Position numbers and translations under genes: made by a program. Below are positions 8,439 through 17,691 of a stretch of 64,000 bases of DNA, piece after piece. Source of the DNA: Mitsuokella sp047974105. GTDB taxonomy: Bacteria; Bacillota; Negativicutes; Selenomonadales; Selenomonadaceae. The notes under the pieces are model-generated. The model did not search any database. It saw nothing but the letters and a program-made list of their open reading frames with translations, and was not told the origin of the DNA. Where the stretch lies: the NCBI RefSeq assembly GCF_047974105.1, contig NZ_JBHYRS010000007.1, positions 1 through 64,000 on the forward strand. The letters are read 5' to 3'. Each line of letters opens with the position of its first letter. Position 1 is the first letter of the stretch.

Positions 8439-9615
8439 ACTTCATTTCCTGTTTTCCGGACAGGGGATGCCTTATGAAAAAGTCTGCCTGACGGTAGCGG
8501 CTGTTGTCAGCATCGTCCTCGGGCTCATGCTCAGCAGCAATTTTTCCCACGATGCCAAAGTGGCGGTCATCGACCTCGATAATTCGGCGTACAGCCATGA
8601 ACTCACAAGCCGCATCGATGCTTCTGAATACATGAAGGTCACGGCTGTTTTGAATACGCCCATGAATCCGACAGAACTTTTTTACCGCGATCAGGCCATC
8701 GCCGTCATTTATTTTCCGCGCGGGCTCGAAAAAGACCGTTATACGGGCACGGAGAATCATGTAGGCGTTTTTTACGACAACACGAATACGGCTCAGACGG
8801 CCGATGTCAAAGCGGCGCTCAATGAAATCATCGGTCTCGATAATGCGGCCGAAGCAGGCGACCCCGGCAGTACGAATGATACCTTGAGCGGCACCATAAG
8901 CCTCGCAGACCGCAATCTTTTCAATCCGAATGGTTCCAATTACAATGTCGAAGTGCAGGGCTTCCTGTTCTTCTTCGGCTCAATGTTTTTCACATTTGCG
9001 ACCATCGGCATGGTGCCGCGGCTCCGTCTCACACATCAGCTCGATAAAATCCTTCTGGAGGGAACGCCGTGGGATATCATCGTGCGGCTCGTACCGTATG
9101 GTGCCTGTCTTGCTGTTTCCTTTGTTTTCGGCATGGCTATCCTGAGAATAACAGGTGATATGACGTTTTCCGGCAGCCTGCTGACATTTCTTTTTTTGCA
9201 GATTTTTTATGTACTGACTGTCGGCATGCTCAGCGTGCTGTTTGGCTGGACGGCAGCAAACCCCGGCATTGCGTCCTCGCGTATGATTCTCTTTATTCCG
9301 GGCGGCTTTATCTTCGGCGGTCCGACGGGGCCGATGTCGTTTTATCCGGACTGGGTCCTGTATCTTGCGCATCTTTTCCCTTTGACTTGGGAATTCCATT
9401 TTGTGCGTGATATTATCGCGCGCGGTGCGGGCTTCATGGATATCTCGAAGGAGTTCGGCGCTTTCCTGCTCTACATGGCTGTCGTGGCGATTTTGTTCTG
9501 TGCAAAATTCTTTGCTGCAAGGCGTTCACTCCTGAAGCATCAGGCACAGGAAACGAAACATCAGGAAAAAATCAAGGAAATCGTCGCGGCCGAGCGGGCG
9601 GCACAGGAATCGTAA
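8419..9615 (+). CDS. ABC-2 type transporter permease
   Basis: 398 residues. One membrane helix at about 22-42, a large extracytoplasmic domain (about 43-180), then five helices to about 375 and a charged cytoplasmic tail. This is the layout of ABC-2 permeases of the YhhJ/YbhR kind. It begins with GTG at 8419 inside the end of the hlyD gene. No ATP-binding subunit lies next to it, although this family needs one, so it must borrow an ATPase encoded elsewhere or work differently. Likely substrate: a toxic hydrophobic compound, inferred only from the MarR/HlyD context. Confidence 0.82.
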   Translation: MNSLRDELHFLFSGQGMPYEKVCLTVAAVVSIVLGLMLSSNFSHDAKVAVIDLDNSAYSHELTSRIDASEYMKVTAVLNTPMNPTELFYRDQAIAVIYFPRGLEKDRYTGTENHVGVFYDNTNTAQTADVKAALNEIIGLDNAAEAGDPGSTNDTLSGTISLADRNLFNPNGSNYNVEVQGFLFFFGSMFFTFATIGMVPRLRLTHQLDKILLEGTPWDIIVRLVPYGACLAVSFVFGMAILRITGDMTFSGSLLTFLFLQIFYVLTVGMLSVLFGWTAANPGIASSRMILFIPGGFIFGGPTGPMSFYPDWVLYLAHLFPLTWEFHFVRDIIARGAGFMDISKEFGAFLLYMAVVAILFCAKFFAARRSLLKHQAQETKHQEKIKEIVAAERAAQES

Positions 9616-9654
9616 GGCAGGAAAAGGATAGAAAAGAGAGGGGAAGGATTTATC

Positions 9655-10191
9655 ATGACGGCAAGGGAAAAGCTTATCGAGGAAATACAGTCAAGGCCGA
9701 AACAGGCCATTGCGTGTGAACGCATCCTCGTGCCGACGGATGGCTCGGGTCAGGCCTTCAAGGCCGTCAATGAGGCCATTCATATGGCGGCGGTCACGGG
9801 CGCGCATCTAACCATTTTGATGGTCGTCGACCTCAACAAGCAGGTATCGGCCTTTGAGCAGGTCAGCCTCAGCGGCTATGTGCCGGCCGAGCTCAAGGTT
9901 TCGGCGTATCAGTTCCTGGCTGACCTCATGCACATCGTACCGCCGGAAATCAAGGCGAGAACGCGCGTTGAGGTCGGCAATCCCGGCGAAAAAATCTGCG
10001 AAGTGGCGGAAGAGGAGCAGAGCGACCTCATCATCATGGGGTCGCGCGGCTTCGGCACGTTCCGCAGCATGCTCGTTGGCTCCGTCTCGCATTATGTCCT
10101 GCAGCAGTCGCCGTGTCCTGTGCTCATCGTCAAGGGCATGCCCGACGATTGGGATGAAGAGGACAGCTACCTTGCGCAGCACGATGAGTGA
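9655..10191 (+). CDS. Universal stress protein, UspA family
   Basis: 178 residues, single Usp domain from about 18. It starts with RILVPTDGSGQAFKAV and ends in the ATP-binding signature GSRGFGTFRSMLVGS, which fits G-x2-G-x9-G-S, so this is an ATP-binding type. It has a short N-terminal extension and an acidic tail. AGGGGAAGG precedes the ATG. Forty nt separate it from the permease gene, so it may be read through from the marR operon, but its role is general stress resistance rather than transport. Confidence 0.88.
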   Translation: MTAREKLIEEIQSRPKQAIACERILVPTDGSGQAFKAVNEAIHMAAVTGAHLTILMVVDLNKQVSAFEQVSLSGYVPAELKVSAYQFLADLMHIVPPEIKARTRVEVGNPGEKICEVAEEEQSDLIIMGSRGFGTFRSMLVGSVSHYVLQQSPCPVLIVKGMPDDWDEEDSYLAQHDE

Positions 10192-10225
10192 GCTGTACTT
10201 TATAAAAAAAGAGAAATATATCATT

Positions 10226-10270
10226 AAAATGCCATTTCTTGTAAAATGTATCTACAGGAAATGGCATTTT
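10226..10270. repeat. Long inverted repeat between uspA and iorA
   Basis: AAAATGCCATTTC..TGTA and TACA..GAAATGGCATTTT form a stem of about 18 bp around a 9-nt loop. It has no good T-run afterwards, though ATTTTGG follows. It could be a weak terminator of uspA or an RNA-processing site. A TGTATAAT extended -10 at 10274-10281 follows at once and probably starts iorA transcription. Confidence 0.6.
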
Positions 10271-10319
10271 GGTTGTATAATAGAGAAGTATTCGCTAAAA
10301 ATTTTGGGAGAGAAACGTT

Positions 10320-12167
10320 ATGCATGCAGAATATCTGATGGGCAATGAGGCCATCGGCATGGGGGCTGTGGCAGCCGGCGTCCGCGTGGTCGCGGGCTAT
10401 CCGGGCACACCTTCGACCGAGGTTCTCGAGACAATTGCCAAACACAATCCAGATGGACAGATTCATGTGGAATGGTCGACGAATGAGAAAGCCGGCATGG
10501 AAGTCGCAGCCGGAGCGGCGTATTCCGGCGCGAGAGCGTTGGTCACGATGAAACAGGTCGGACTCAATGTGGCGTCGGATCCTCTGATGAGCCTTGAGTA
10601 CCTCGGTGTTAAGGGCGGCATGGTCGTGCTGGTTGCCGATGACCCGGGCCCGATTTCTTCGCAGACCGAGCAGGATACGCGTCATTTTGCTTCATTTGCG
10701 AAAGTACCGTGCTTTGACCCGTCGAGTGTGCAGGAAGCCTATGACATGATTCAGGAGGCCTTCGACTTTTCGGAGCGATATCACACACCGGTGTTTTTGC
10801 GTCCGACTACGCGCATTGACCATGGCTACGCCTCGATTGAAGTCAAAGATGAGGATGAATATAAAAAGACGGAGCCTGAGGGCTTCGTGCGGGACCCTGC
10901 GCGCTGGGTCATCTTCCCGCGCCTCTCGTACCGGGCACATCAGGAAATTGAACGGCGCAATGCAGAGCTCGGGATGGTCCTCTCTAATTACAAACGCAAT
11001 CATATCGAGCCGGCCGCGGAAAAAAACTGCCGCCGCGGCATTGCCGCGCAGGGTGTCAGCTACGCGTATGCGGTGGAAGCGCTGAATGAGCGCGAAGAAG
11101 CGGCACCGCGCGTCCTGAAGGTCGCAACGCCATTCCCGTTTCCTGAAAAACTCGCTGTTGAATTCCTGCAGGGGCTTGATGAAGTTCTCTGTCTTGAGGA
11201 GCTTGACCCCGTCATTGAGCGCGAACTCATCTTCCTCTGCGGCAAATATCAGCTGCCTGTAAAGATTCGCGGCAAACTCACGGGCGATGTCAAGACGGCC
11301 GGCGAGAATACACGCGATACGATTTATGATGATATCGCGAGGTTTATGAGCTGGCCGCAGGCAGAAAACGCAGAGCTGCCGGAGCCCCCGGTTTCTGTCG
11401 TGCGTCCGCCTGTCCTCTGTGCCGGCTGTCCGCACCGCGCTTCTTTTTATGCGGTCAAACGCGCGATGAAAGGGCAGAAGAGCGTTTTCTGCGGCGATAT
11501 CGGCTGTTATACGCTCGGCAATGCCATGCCTCTTGACATGGTCGATACCTGTCTCTGCATGGGTGCGGGCATCAACATCGCGCAGGGCATCGGGGCGGTG
11601 ACACCGGACATGAAGTGCTTTGCCTTTGTCGGCGATTCGACCTTCTTTGCCTCGTCGATTACGGGCATCATCAACGGCGTCTACAATCAGGCCGATTTGA
11701 CGGTCTGCATTCTCGACAATTCAACTACGGCCATGACGGGCCACCAGCCGCATCCGGGCACGGGCCATACGATGATGGGCCAGATTGTCGACAAAGTTTC
11801 GATAGAAGATACGCTGCACGGCATCGGCGTCAAGACAGTCCGCACCGTGGACCCGCTTGACCTCAAAGCGGCGATTGCGGCAGTAAAAGAAGTCGCTGCT
11901 GAAAAAGGCGTCAAGGCCATTATCTTCAAATCGCCGTGCATCGCCCTCGTCAAGCCTTTGGGCAAAGCCGAGGTTCTGCAGGATGCCTGCCGCAAATGCA
12001 GGAAGTGCATCCGCGAAATCGGCTGTCCGGGCATTGTCGTCGAAGATAGCAAAATCATGATTGATGATTCACAGTGCACGGGCTGCGGCATCTGCGCCGA
12101 TATCTGTCCGTTCGATGCCATCGAGGTCACGCCGTTTGCACATACACATAAAGGAGGGCAAAAGTGA
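10320..12167 (+). CDS. iorA: Indolepyruvate:ferredoxin oxidoreductase, alpha subunit
   Basis: 615 residues. An N-terminal pyruvate-ferredoxin-oxidoreductase-like domain (about 1-240) precedes a thiamine-diphosphate-binding domain with GDIGCYTLG and GDSTFFASSITGI (about 390-470). The C-terminus carries two clusters, CRKCRKCIREIGCPG and CTGCGICADICP, as usual for IorA. With IorB it oxidises aryl pyruvates (from Trp, Phe, Tyr) to aryl-acetyl-CoA and reduces ferredoxin in the cytoplasm. GGGAGAG precedes the ATG. The following paaK could activate or recover the aryl acetates. Confidence 0.93.
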   Translation: MHAEYLMGNEAIGMGAVAAGVRVVAGYPGTPSTEVLETIAKHNPDGQIHVEWSTNEKAGMEVAAGAAYSGARALVTMKQVGLNVASDPLMSLEYLGVKGGMVVLVADDPGPISSQTEQDTRHFASFAKVPCFDPSSVQEAYDMIQEAFDFSERYHTPVFLRPTTRIDHGYASIEVKDEDEYKKTEPEGFVRDPARWVIFPRLSYRAHQEIERRNAELGMVLSNYKRNHIEPAAEKNCRRGIAAQGVSYAYAVEALNEREEAAPRVLKVATPFPFPEKLAVEFLQGLDEVLCLEELDPVIERELIFLCGKYQLPVKIRGKLTGDVKTAGENTRDTIYDDIARFMSWPQAENAELPEPPVSVVRPPVLCAGCPHRASFYAVKRAMKGQKSVFCGDIGCYTLGNAMPLDMVDTCLCMGAGINIAQGIGAVTPDMKCFAFVGDSTFFASSITGIINGVYNQADLTVCILDNSTTAMTGHQPHPGTGHTMMGQIVDKVSIEDTLHGIGVKTVRTVDPLDLKAAIAAVKEVAAEKGVKAIIFKSPCIALVKPLGKAEVLQDACRKCRKCIREIGCPGIVVEDSKIMIDDSQCTGCGICADICPFDAIEVTPFAHTHKGGQK

Positions 12168-12757
12168 TGCAGAAAAATATCATCCTGACGGGCGTGGGCG
12201 GTCAGGGCACAGTCCTCGCGTCCAAGCTCATCGCGGCGGCATCTATGAAAAAGGGCCTGCCTGTCATGAGTGCCGAGACCATCGGCATGGCGCAGAAGGG
12301 CGGCTCCGTTTTCAGCCATCTGCGCATCGGTGAGGGGATAAAGAGTCCGATGATTCGCCGCGGCACGGCTGACCTTCTGCTGGCCTTTGAGCCGGCCGAG
12401 GCCGTACGCATGCTGCCCTACCTTAAAAAAGGCGGCATGGTCGTCGTCAATTCGCATCCCATCATGCCGGTGACGGCAGCCCTTAAGGGCACGGCTTATA
12501 CGGGCAAAGAGATGGTCGCGTATCTTCAGGAACATGCCGAGCACGTGTTAGTCATCGACGGTCAGGCTGCGGCAGCCGTCATCGGCAATCCGAAGACGCT
12601 CAACGTCATCATGCTCGGCGCGGCCCTCGAGAGCGGGGCGCTGGACTTTCTGACGGAAGAGGATGTCCTGCAGGCCATCCGCGAAAAGGTCAAGCCGGCC
12701 TATGTAAAGCTCAATGAAAAAGCACTGCGCTATGCCTTTGAGCTGGCCAAAGCATAA
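12164..12757 (+). CDS. iorB: Indolepyruvate:ferredoxin oxidoreductase, beta subunit
   Basis: 197 residues, full length for IorB. Glycine-rich start ILTGVGGQGTVLASKLIA and SAETIGMAQKGGSVFSHLRIG are the family motifs. AAGGAGG (12151-12157) serves either GTG 12164 or ATG 12167, both overlapping the iorA stop, so the subunits are translationally coupled. Confidence 0.93.
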   Translation: MMQKNIILTGVGGQGTVLASKLIAAASMKKGLPVMSAETIGMAQKGGSVFSHLRIGEGIKSPMIRRGTADLLLAFEPAEAVRMLPYLKKGGMVVVNSHPIMPVTAALKGTAYTGKEMVAYLQEHAEHVLVIDGQAAAAVIGNPKTLNVIMLGAALESGALDFLTEEDVLQAIREKVKPAYVKLNEKALRYAFELAKA

Positions 12758-12783
12758 ATCTTTAATAAGGCAGGTATTATATT

Positions 12784-14019
12784 ATGGAAATATCAAATGA
12801 ACAGCTCGCTTATGTCAACGAACGCATCAAACAGCTTTTAAAGGCCGACAGCTTCTACGGCAAGCGCCTGCGCGAATACGGCATCGACCATGTGGATTCG
12901 GCAGAGGATTTTAAGAAACTGCCGTTCTCCGAGAAAAAAGACTTAAGAGACGCCTACCCCCTTGGCCTTATGAGCGTGCCGGAAGAAAAAATCGTGCGCA
13001 TGCATTCGTCTTCGGGCACGACCGGCAAACCCGTCATCATCCCTTATACGCAGAAAGACGTTGACGACTGGGCCACGCAGTTTGCCCGCTGCTATGCGAT
13101 GGCGGGCGTCACGAACCGCGACCGCGTACAGATTACGCCGGGCTACGGCCTCTGGACGGCCGGTATCGGCTTTCAGGCAGGCTGCGAGAAGCTCGGGGCC
13201 ATGGCTGTGCCGATGGGACCGGGCAATACGGAAAAACAACTGCAGATGATGATGGACATGAAGAGTACGGTCCTCTGCGCGACGAGCTCGTATGCCCTGC
13301 TGCTTGCCGAAGAAATCGAGAAACGCGGCATTCGCGATAAGATTCATCTGCGCAAAGGCGTCATCGGCTCGGAGCGCTGGAGCGAGAAAATGCGCAAATC
13401 CATCTGCGACAAGCTCGGCATCGATGCCTATGACATCTACGGCCTAACCGAGGTCTACGGCCCGGGCATCGGCATCAGCTGCGATGCGCACGATGGCATC
13501 CATTATTGGGATGACTTCATTTATCTCGAAATCATTGACCCGCATACGGGCGAAAACCTGCCGGACGGCGAATGGGGCGAAATCGTCATCACGACGCTGA
13601 AGAAAGAAGGCGCGCCGCTCATCCGTTTCCGCACGCACGACCTTTCGCGCATCATTCCGGGCGACTGCCCCTGCGGCAGCAAGTTTCCGCGCATCGACAC
13701 AATTCAGGGCCGCACGGATGATATGGTCAAGATTAAGGGCGTCAATCTCTTCCCTGCGCAGATTGAAGAAATTCTCAAGACTTTCCCCGAGGTTTCGAGT
13801 GAATATCAGATTCATATTTCGCATCTCGATGGCAAGGATACGATGCGCCTTTATGTTGAGACGAACGGCAGCGTCGACTTCCTCGAGCTGGCCAAGCGCA
13901 TTGCTGAGCGCGTCAAGAGCCGCATCGGCTTTACGCCGCTCGTCAAAGTCGTCGAAATCGGCGTTCTGCCGCGCTCCGAAAAGAAGACGAAGCGCGTGAT
14001 TGATACGCGTTATGAATGA
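12784..14019 (+). CDS. paaK: Phenylacetate-CoA ligase-like enzyme
   Basis: 411 residues, slightly short of the usual 430. AMP-binding signature SSSGTTGKPVIIPYT at about 76-90, YGLTEVYGPG later, and a C-terminal domain with VKIKGVNLFPAQIEEIL. The family makes aryl-acetyl-CoA from the acid, CoA and ATP. It follows iorAB after 26 nt, a pairing common in anaerobes that ferment aromatic amino acids, where it may run in reverse to yield ATP (inference). An AAGGCAGG-like site lies before the ATG. Confidence 0.88.
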   Translation: MEISNEQLAYVNERIKQLLKADSFYGKRLREYGIDHVDSAEDFKKLPFSEKKDLRDAYPLGLMSVPEEKIVRMHSSSGTTGKPVIIPYTQKDVDDWATQFARCYAMAGVTNRDRVQITPGYGLWTAGIGFQAGCEKLGAMAVPMGPGNTEKQLQMMMDMKSTVLCATSSYALLLAEEIEKRGIRDKIHLRKGVIGSERWSEKMRKSICDKLGIDAYDIYGLTEVYGPGIGISCDAHDGIHYWDDFIYLEIIDPHTGENLPDGEWGEIVITTLKKEGAPLIRFRTHDLSRIIPGDCPCGSKFPRIDTIQGRTDDMVKIKGVNLFPAQIEEILKTFPEVSSEYQIHISHLDGKDTMRLYVETNGSVDFLELAKRIAERVKSRIGFTPLVKVVEIGVLPRSEKKTKRVIDTRYE

Positions 14020-14923
14020 GCTTACGACCATCTGGCCCGACTTTGCCCCTGACTTTTTTTGCAAGGCCAATCTCTGTCAGCACAGCTGCTGCCGCGGCTG
14101 GGAAATCGATATCGACGCCGCTGCGGCTGAGTGGTATCAGCTCCTGGACGGCAAAATCGGGGCAGAACTCCGGAAAAATATCGTGCAGGCGGAGGATGGG
14201 ACGTATTCATTCCGTCTGACAAAAGACGAACGCTGTCCATTTTTGCGAAGAGACGGTCTCTGCCGCCTGATTCTGGAACTTGGCGAAGATGCCCTCTGCG
14301 AAATCTGCACGATGCATCCGCGCTTTTTTGTCCTTTGCGGTGATGTGGAGCTCGCGGGCTTTGGCCTTGCCTGCGAAAAGACGGTGGAGCTGCTGCTGGC
14401 GGAAAAAGAGCCGCTGACATTTTACCGTGAAGGAAATGAACAGGAAAAAATCACCTTTGCGGAACTTGTTTCGCAGCTCGGACTTCGGGAGAGAAATGAG
14501 GAAGATGAGTCTGTGCCATCTTTTTCCTTTCAGCCAAAGTTTGATGCGGAAAAAATCCGTCAGCTGCTCCTGCTCATGCAGAAGACAGAACCCATCGACG
14601 AAGTTTGGACGGAGCACATCCATTTTCTGCTTCAGGAAAAAGAGCGGGCAGAAAAATGCTGGCGGAAATATGCCGAGCTTTATGATGCTGCCGCTTTTGA
14701 ACGCATTTTTCAGTATATTGCTTACCGTCAGCTTGGTCAGGCAGAAGATTATGGGATAAATGCCATTTGCCGATATGCCCGTAAGAATACCATGTATATC
14801 TTTCTCGAGGCAGCTGTGACAGGAAATCTCCCTGAAGCGGTGCGCCGCTGGTCGGAGCAGATCGAATACAGTGAGGAAAATACTGCGTTCTTGTTACGGA
14901 CAGCGGGGAAGAGCGAAAACTAA
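14012..14923 (+). CDS. FliB-like lysine N-methylase / YkgJ-type cysteine-cluster protein
   Basis: 303 residues from the ATG at 14012; an in-frame TTG at 14000 is less likely. The cysteine pattern CKANLCQHSCC near residue 15, CPFLRRDGLC and CEICTMHPRFF match the metal-binding frame of FliB, which methylates flagellin lysines, and related YkgJ proteins. It is shorter than typical FliB (nearer 400) and no flagellar genes are in sight, so the target is open. It overlaps paaK by 8 nt, so it belongs to the iorAB-paaK operon. Confidence 0.7.
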   Translation: MNELTTIWPDFAPDFFCKANLCQHSCCRGWEIDIDAAAAEWYQLLDGKIGAELRKNIVQAEDGTYSFRLTKDERCPFLRRDGLCRLILELGEDALCEICTMHPRFFVLCGDVELAGFGLACEKTVELLLAEKEPLTFYREGNEQEKITFAELVSQLGLRERNEEDESVPSFSFQPKFDAEKIRQLLLLMQKTEPIDEVWTEHIHFLLQEKERAEKCWRKYAELYDAAAFERIFQYIAYRQLGQAEDYGINAICRYARKNTMYIFLEAAVTGNLPEAVRRWSEQIEYSEENTAFLLRTAGKSEN

Positions 14924-14968
14924 AAAAAGACACGCCTGCATGACTTTTCATGCGGGCGTGTCTTTTTT
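14923..14968. terminator. Bidirectional terminator between fliB-like and lysR genes
   Basis: A stem of about 18 bp (AAAAAAGACACGCCTGCATGA and its complement) with A- and T-runs on both sides serves both converging genes. Confidence 0.9.
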
Positions 14969-15863
14969 ATGCAGAGGGCACAGGGTAATCTTTCAGCAGC
15001 TCTTCGCGGATAAATTTCATGACGAGACGCAAATCCTTGGAAAGCTGCCGGTTTTTCTTCGTAATGAGACAGCTCGTCAGGGAAAGCGGCTCGTCGAAAG
15101 GGATGGTCACGACATTTTCAAGGGAGACGACGGCCTGTTCAAAAAGGATACTCGGTGCCGTATGGGCACGCAGCAGGCTGTAGAGTGTGGAAAGATGCGG
15201 GGAATAATAGAGGGCATTGAGCTCTAAATGCCGGTCGGCCATGGTGCGCGTCAAAAGGCGTGTGACAAAAAATTCTTCGGAGAGCAGGACTAAAGGACCT
15301 TTTGTGGCTTCGGCCAGACTGATGCTCTGGAGTCCTGCCAAAGGATGCCCCTTCCAGACAACGAATTTAATTGGACGCGAATTGACGCGGCGGTAATGGA
15401 GGTCCGGCAGGGTTTCGCCGTCGTAATTGACGATGGCGAGATCGACTTTTTCTTCGCGTACAAGTCGGGCCGACTCAAGGCCGGATGGTTCGACAATGTC
15501 GAGCTGGATCTCCGGATATCGCGGACAGAAGTCATTTAAAAGTCGCGGGATGATAAAAGAAGCCTGCTGCTGGGGAATGGCCATTTTCAGTTTGCCATGG
15601 CGGCGCGCCATTTCCCGCACATCATCTTCAAAGACATCGACTTCGCGCAAAAGTGCCGTGACTTTTTGGGCGAGCTTCTGTCCGTCCTGACTGATCATGA
15701 TGTTGCGGCCGCTGCGAACAAAGAGATTCAGCCCCGTTTCTTCCTCAATGGTCTGGATGGCCTGACTCAGCGTCGACTGCGCGATGTGGAGCTCGGATGC
15801 TGCGTGGGTGATATTCTGCAGGCGGCAGACCGTCAAAAAATAGCGCATCTGCAAGAGTGTCAT
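14967..15863 (-). CDS. LysR-family transcriptional regulator
   Basis: 298 residues from the Met at 15863, which sits 9 nt after AAAGGAG; the longer reading to 15905 lacks such a site. N-terminal winged HTH (MRYFLTVCRLQNITHAASELHIAQSTLSQAI, cut here, about 6-60) and a C-terminal effector-binding domain. It is divergent from the small secreted protein gene at 16098, and a LysR-type box lies between them. Ligand unknown. Confidence 0.88.
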   Translation of the reverse strand: MTLLQMRYFLTVCRLQNITHAASELHIAQSTLSQAIQTIEEETGLNLFVRSGRNIMISQDGQKLAQKVTALLREVDVFEDDVREMARRHGKLKMAIPQQQASFIIPRLLNDFCPRYPEIQLDIVEPSGLESARLVREEKVDLAIVNYDGETLPDLHYRRVNSRPIKFVVWKGHPLAGLQSISLAEATKGPLVLLSEEFFVTRLLTRTMADRHLELNALYYSPHLSTLYSLLRAHTAPSILFEQAVVSLENVVTIPFDEPLSLTSCLITKKNRQLSKDLRLVMKFIREELLKDYPVPSA

Positions 15864-15947
15864 GTGAGAAATCTCCTTTCTTTTCTGTTCAATCCCCTGT
15901 AACATAATTTATATACCGTTATCGTAACGTAGTCCCATGGAAAAATC

Positions 15948-15964
15948 AATCGGTAAAACCGATT
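15948..15964. promoter_or_regulatory. LysR-type box with overlapping -10
   Basis: AATCGGT-AAA-ACCGATT is a perfect 7-3-7 palindrome containing ATC-N9-GAT, the form of many LysR operators. A TATAAT starts at its last base (15964-15969, plus strand). Position between the divergent genes suits autoregulation and control of the gene at 16098. Confidence 0.6.
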
Positions 15965-16097
15965 ATAATATCAAATTTAACCGTTTTTCAAGCAGCTTTG
16001 AATATGGCATAATAAAGATGTCGAAAGAAAGAGGTTCTCAAGTAAGGCCTTCCATAATAATAGAGAGAATCTGCAAAAGAGATTGGAGTGAACCATC

Positions 16098-16301
16098 ATG
16101 AAAACGAAAAATATTGTCTATGGTGTTATTGCAGCGGCTCTGCTCATCATGCCAGCCTGTGCAAACTTGGCTGCTGCTGGTACAGAAGCAAATGCCTATG
16201 GTGTAAAAGAAGCTCCAGCTATTTATACAGAAGCTTCCAGTTATGCTGGCAACACGATGTCCGCTGACCTCATGCTCGAGCAGCCGGCCGCAGACCGTTA
16301 A
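16098..16301 (+). CDS. Small secreted protein, unknown function
   Basis: 67 residues. Signal peptide: MKTKN, then a hydrophobic core to about residue 25, with a likely cut after an Ala near 26-27 (a Cys at 21 makes a lipoprotein possible but the lipobox is poor). The mature part is about 40 residues, polar, with no cysteine. TTGGAGTG lies before the ATG. I do not recognise the family. It lies opposite the LysR gene, which may control it. Confidence 0.6.
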   Translation: MKTKNIVYGVIAAALLIMPACANLAAAGTEANAYGVKEAPAIYTEASSYAGNTMSADLMLEQPAADR

Positions 16302-16375
16302 TTTCATTTTTTGCATACCCTCCGCAGGCGGTTCCCCACAAACAGCCTGCAAAGCAGGATACCCACACAAGCAGA

Positions 16376-16416
16376 AGAGCTGTCTTGTACATTCCGTGTA
16401 CGAGGCAGCTCTTTTT
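16376..16416 (+). terminator. Terminator before dinB
   Basis: AGAGCTGTCTTGTAC pairs with GTACGAGGCAGCTCT around a short loop and is followed by TTTTTCTT. It ends the small secreted-protein transcript. Confidence 0.85.
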
Positions 16417-16483
16417 CTTGCCTGAAACCGGATACATCCGTAAAATAGAAGTGCATAGAAAGAAAAGTCAGGGGGATTGTGAG

Positions 16484-17647
16484 ATGGCAGGAAAGAAACT
16501 CGTCATGCATGTCGATATGGATGCATTCTTTGCTTCGATTGAACAGCACGACCATGCGGAGTACCGCGGCAAACCGCTGATTGTCGGCGGTCTTTCGGGG
16601 CGCGGCGTCGTTTCGACCTGTTCGTATGAAGCGAGAAAATATGGCGTGCATTCCGCCATGCCGATTGTCAGAGCAAAGAGACTCTGTCCGCAGGGAATTT
16701 ATATAGAAGGAAATTACAGGCATTACCGTGAGGTTTCGGCGGAGATTTTCGCGATTTTTGCGCGCTATGCGCCGGTCGTTGAGCCTTTGTCCATCGATGA
16801 AGCCTTCCTTGACCTCACGGGCATGGAACTTCTGATGAAGTCGCCGCGTGCCTATGCAGAAAAGCTCAAGCGGGAAATCAAAAAAAAGACGGGGCTTGTC
16901 GCCTCAGTCGGCCTCGCCCCGAATAAATTCCTCGCCAAACTCGCTTCCGACCTCGACAAGCCGGATGGGCTTGTCATCATCACGGAAGAAAACAAACAAA
17001 AAGTACTCGACCCGCTGCCCGTCAGCCGCATCTGGGGCGTGGGCAAAAAGACAGCAGCTGTTTTACAGGGCATGTACATCCGCACGATTGGGCAGCTGCG
17101 CCGAGTGCCGCGGGAAAATTTAGCGGCAAAACTCGGCGCGCATATGGCCGACCATCTGCTGCAGCTGGCACAGGGCATCGATAACCGCGAAGTTGCTCCG
17201 CGCGAGCCTGCCAAATCCATTGGCAAGGAAGTGACTTTTCCGAGGGATATCCATGGCGATGCGGATGTAGAAAAAGTTTTGCTGGCCCTGGCGGAAAAAG
17301 TCGGCTACCGCCTGCGAAAGCAGGCACTTAAAGGACGTACCATACAGCTGAAGCTCAGGCTCGGCAATTTCCAGACGTATACGAGGAGCCGGACACTTTA
17401 TGAGGCGACCTGTTACGATGAGGAAATTTATCAGACGGCGCGGGAACTTTATCGGGGGATGCACGTGCAGCAGGGCATTCGTCTGCTCGGGATTTCGGTT
17501 TCGGGGTTTGATGACTCCGGCAGCATGTCGCTCTTTCACGATGAAGCGCGCAAAGAGAATCTTTATGCTGCCATCGATAAAATCAAGCAGCGCTTTGGTG
17601 AACAGGGCATCACGAAGGCGCATCTTCTCAAACATGATGAAGTGTGA
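16484..17647 (+). CDS. dinB: DNA polymerase IV (Y family)
   Basis: 387 residues from the ATG at 16484, 8 nt after GGGGG; an upstream in-frame start at 16385 lies inside the terminator. Catalytic motifs are visible: HVDMDAFFASIEQ with Asp11, and SIDEAFLD with the Asp-Glu pair near 105. A helix-hairpin-helix (WGVGKKTAAVLQ) and a little-finger domain follow. It performs translesion synthesis after DNA damage. No clear LexA box was seen upstream. Confidence 0.95.
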   Translation: MAGKKLVMHVDMDAFFASIEQHDHAEYRGKPLIVGGLSGRGVVSTCSYEARKYGVHSAMPIVRAKRLCPQGIYIEGNYRHYREVSAEIFAIFARYAPVVEPLSIDEAFLDLTGMELLMKSPRAYAEKLKREIKKKTGLVASVGLAPNKFLAKLASDLDKPDGLVIITEENKQKVLDPLPVSRIWGVGKKTAAVLQGMYIRTIGQLRRVPRENLAAKLGAHMADHLLQLAQGIDNREVAPREPAKSIGKEVTFPRDIHGDADVEKVLLALAEKVGYRLRKQALKGRTIQLKLRLGNFQTYTRSRTLYEATCYDEEIYQTARELYRGMHVQQGIRLLGISVSGFDDSGSMSLFHDEARKENLYAAIDKIKQRFGEQGITKAHLLKHDEV

Positions 17648-17691
17648 AAAAAGTTATAGGAAAGCAAGTCTGAATTTGTTACAATAGATAA

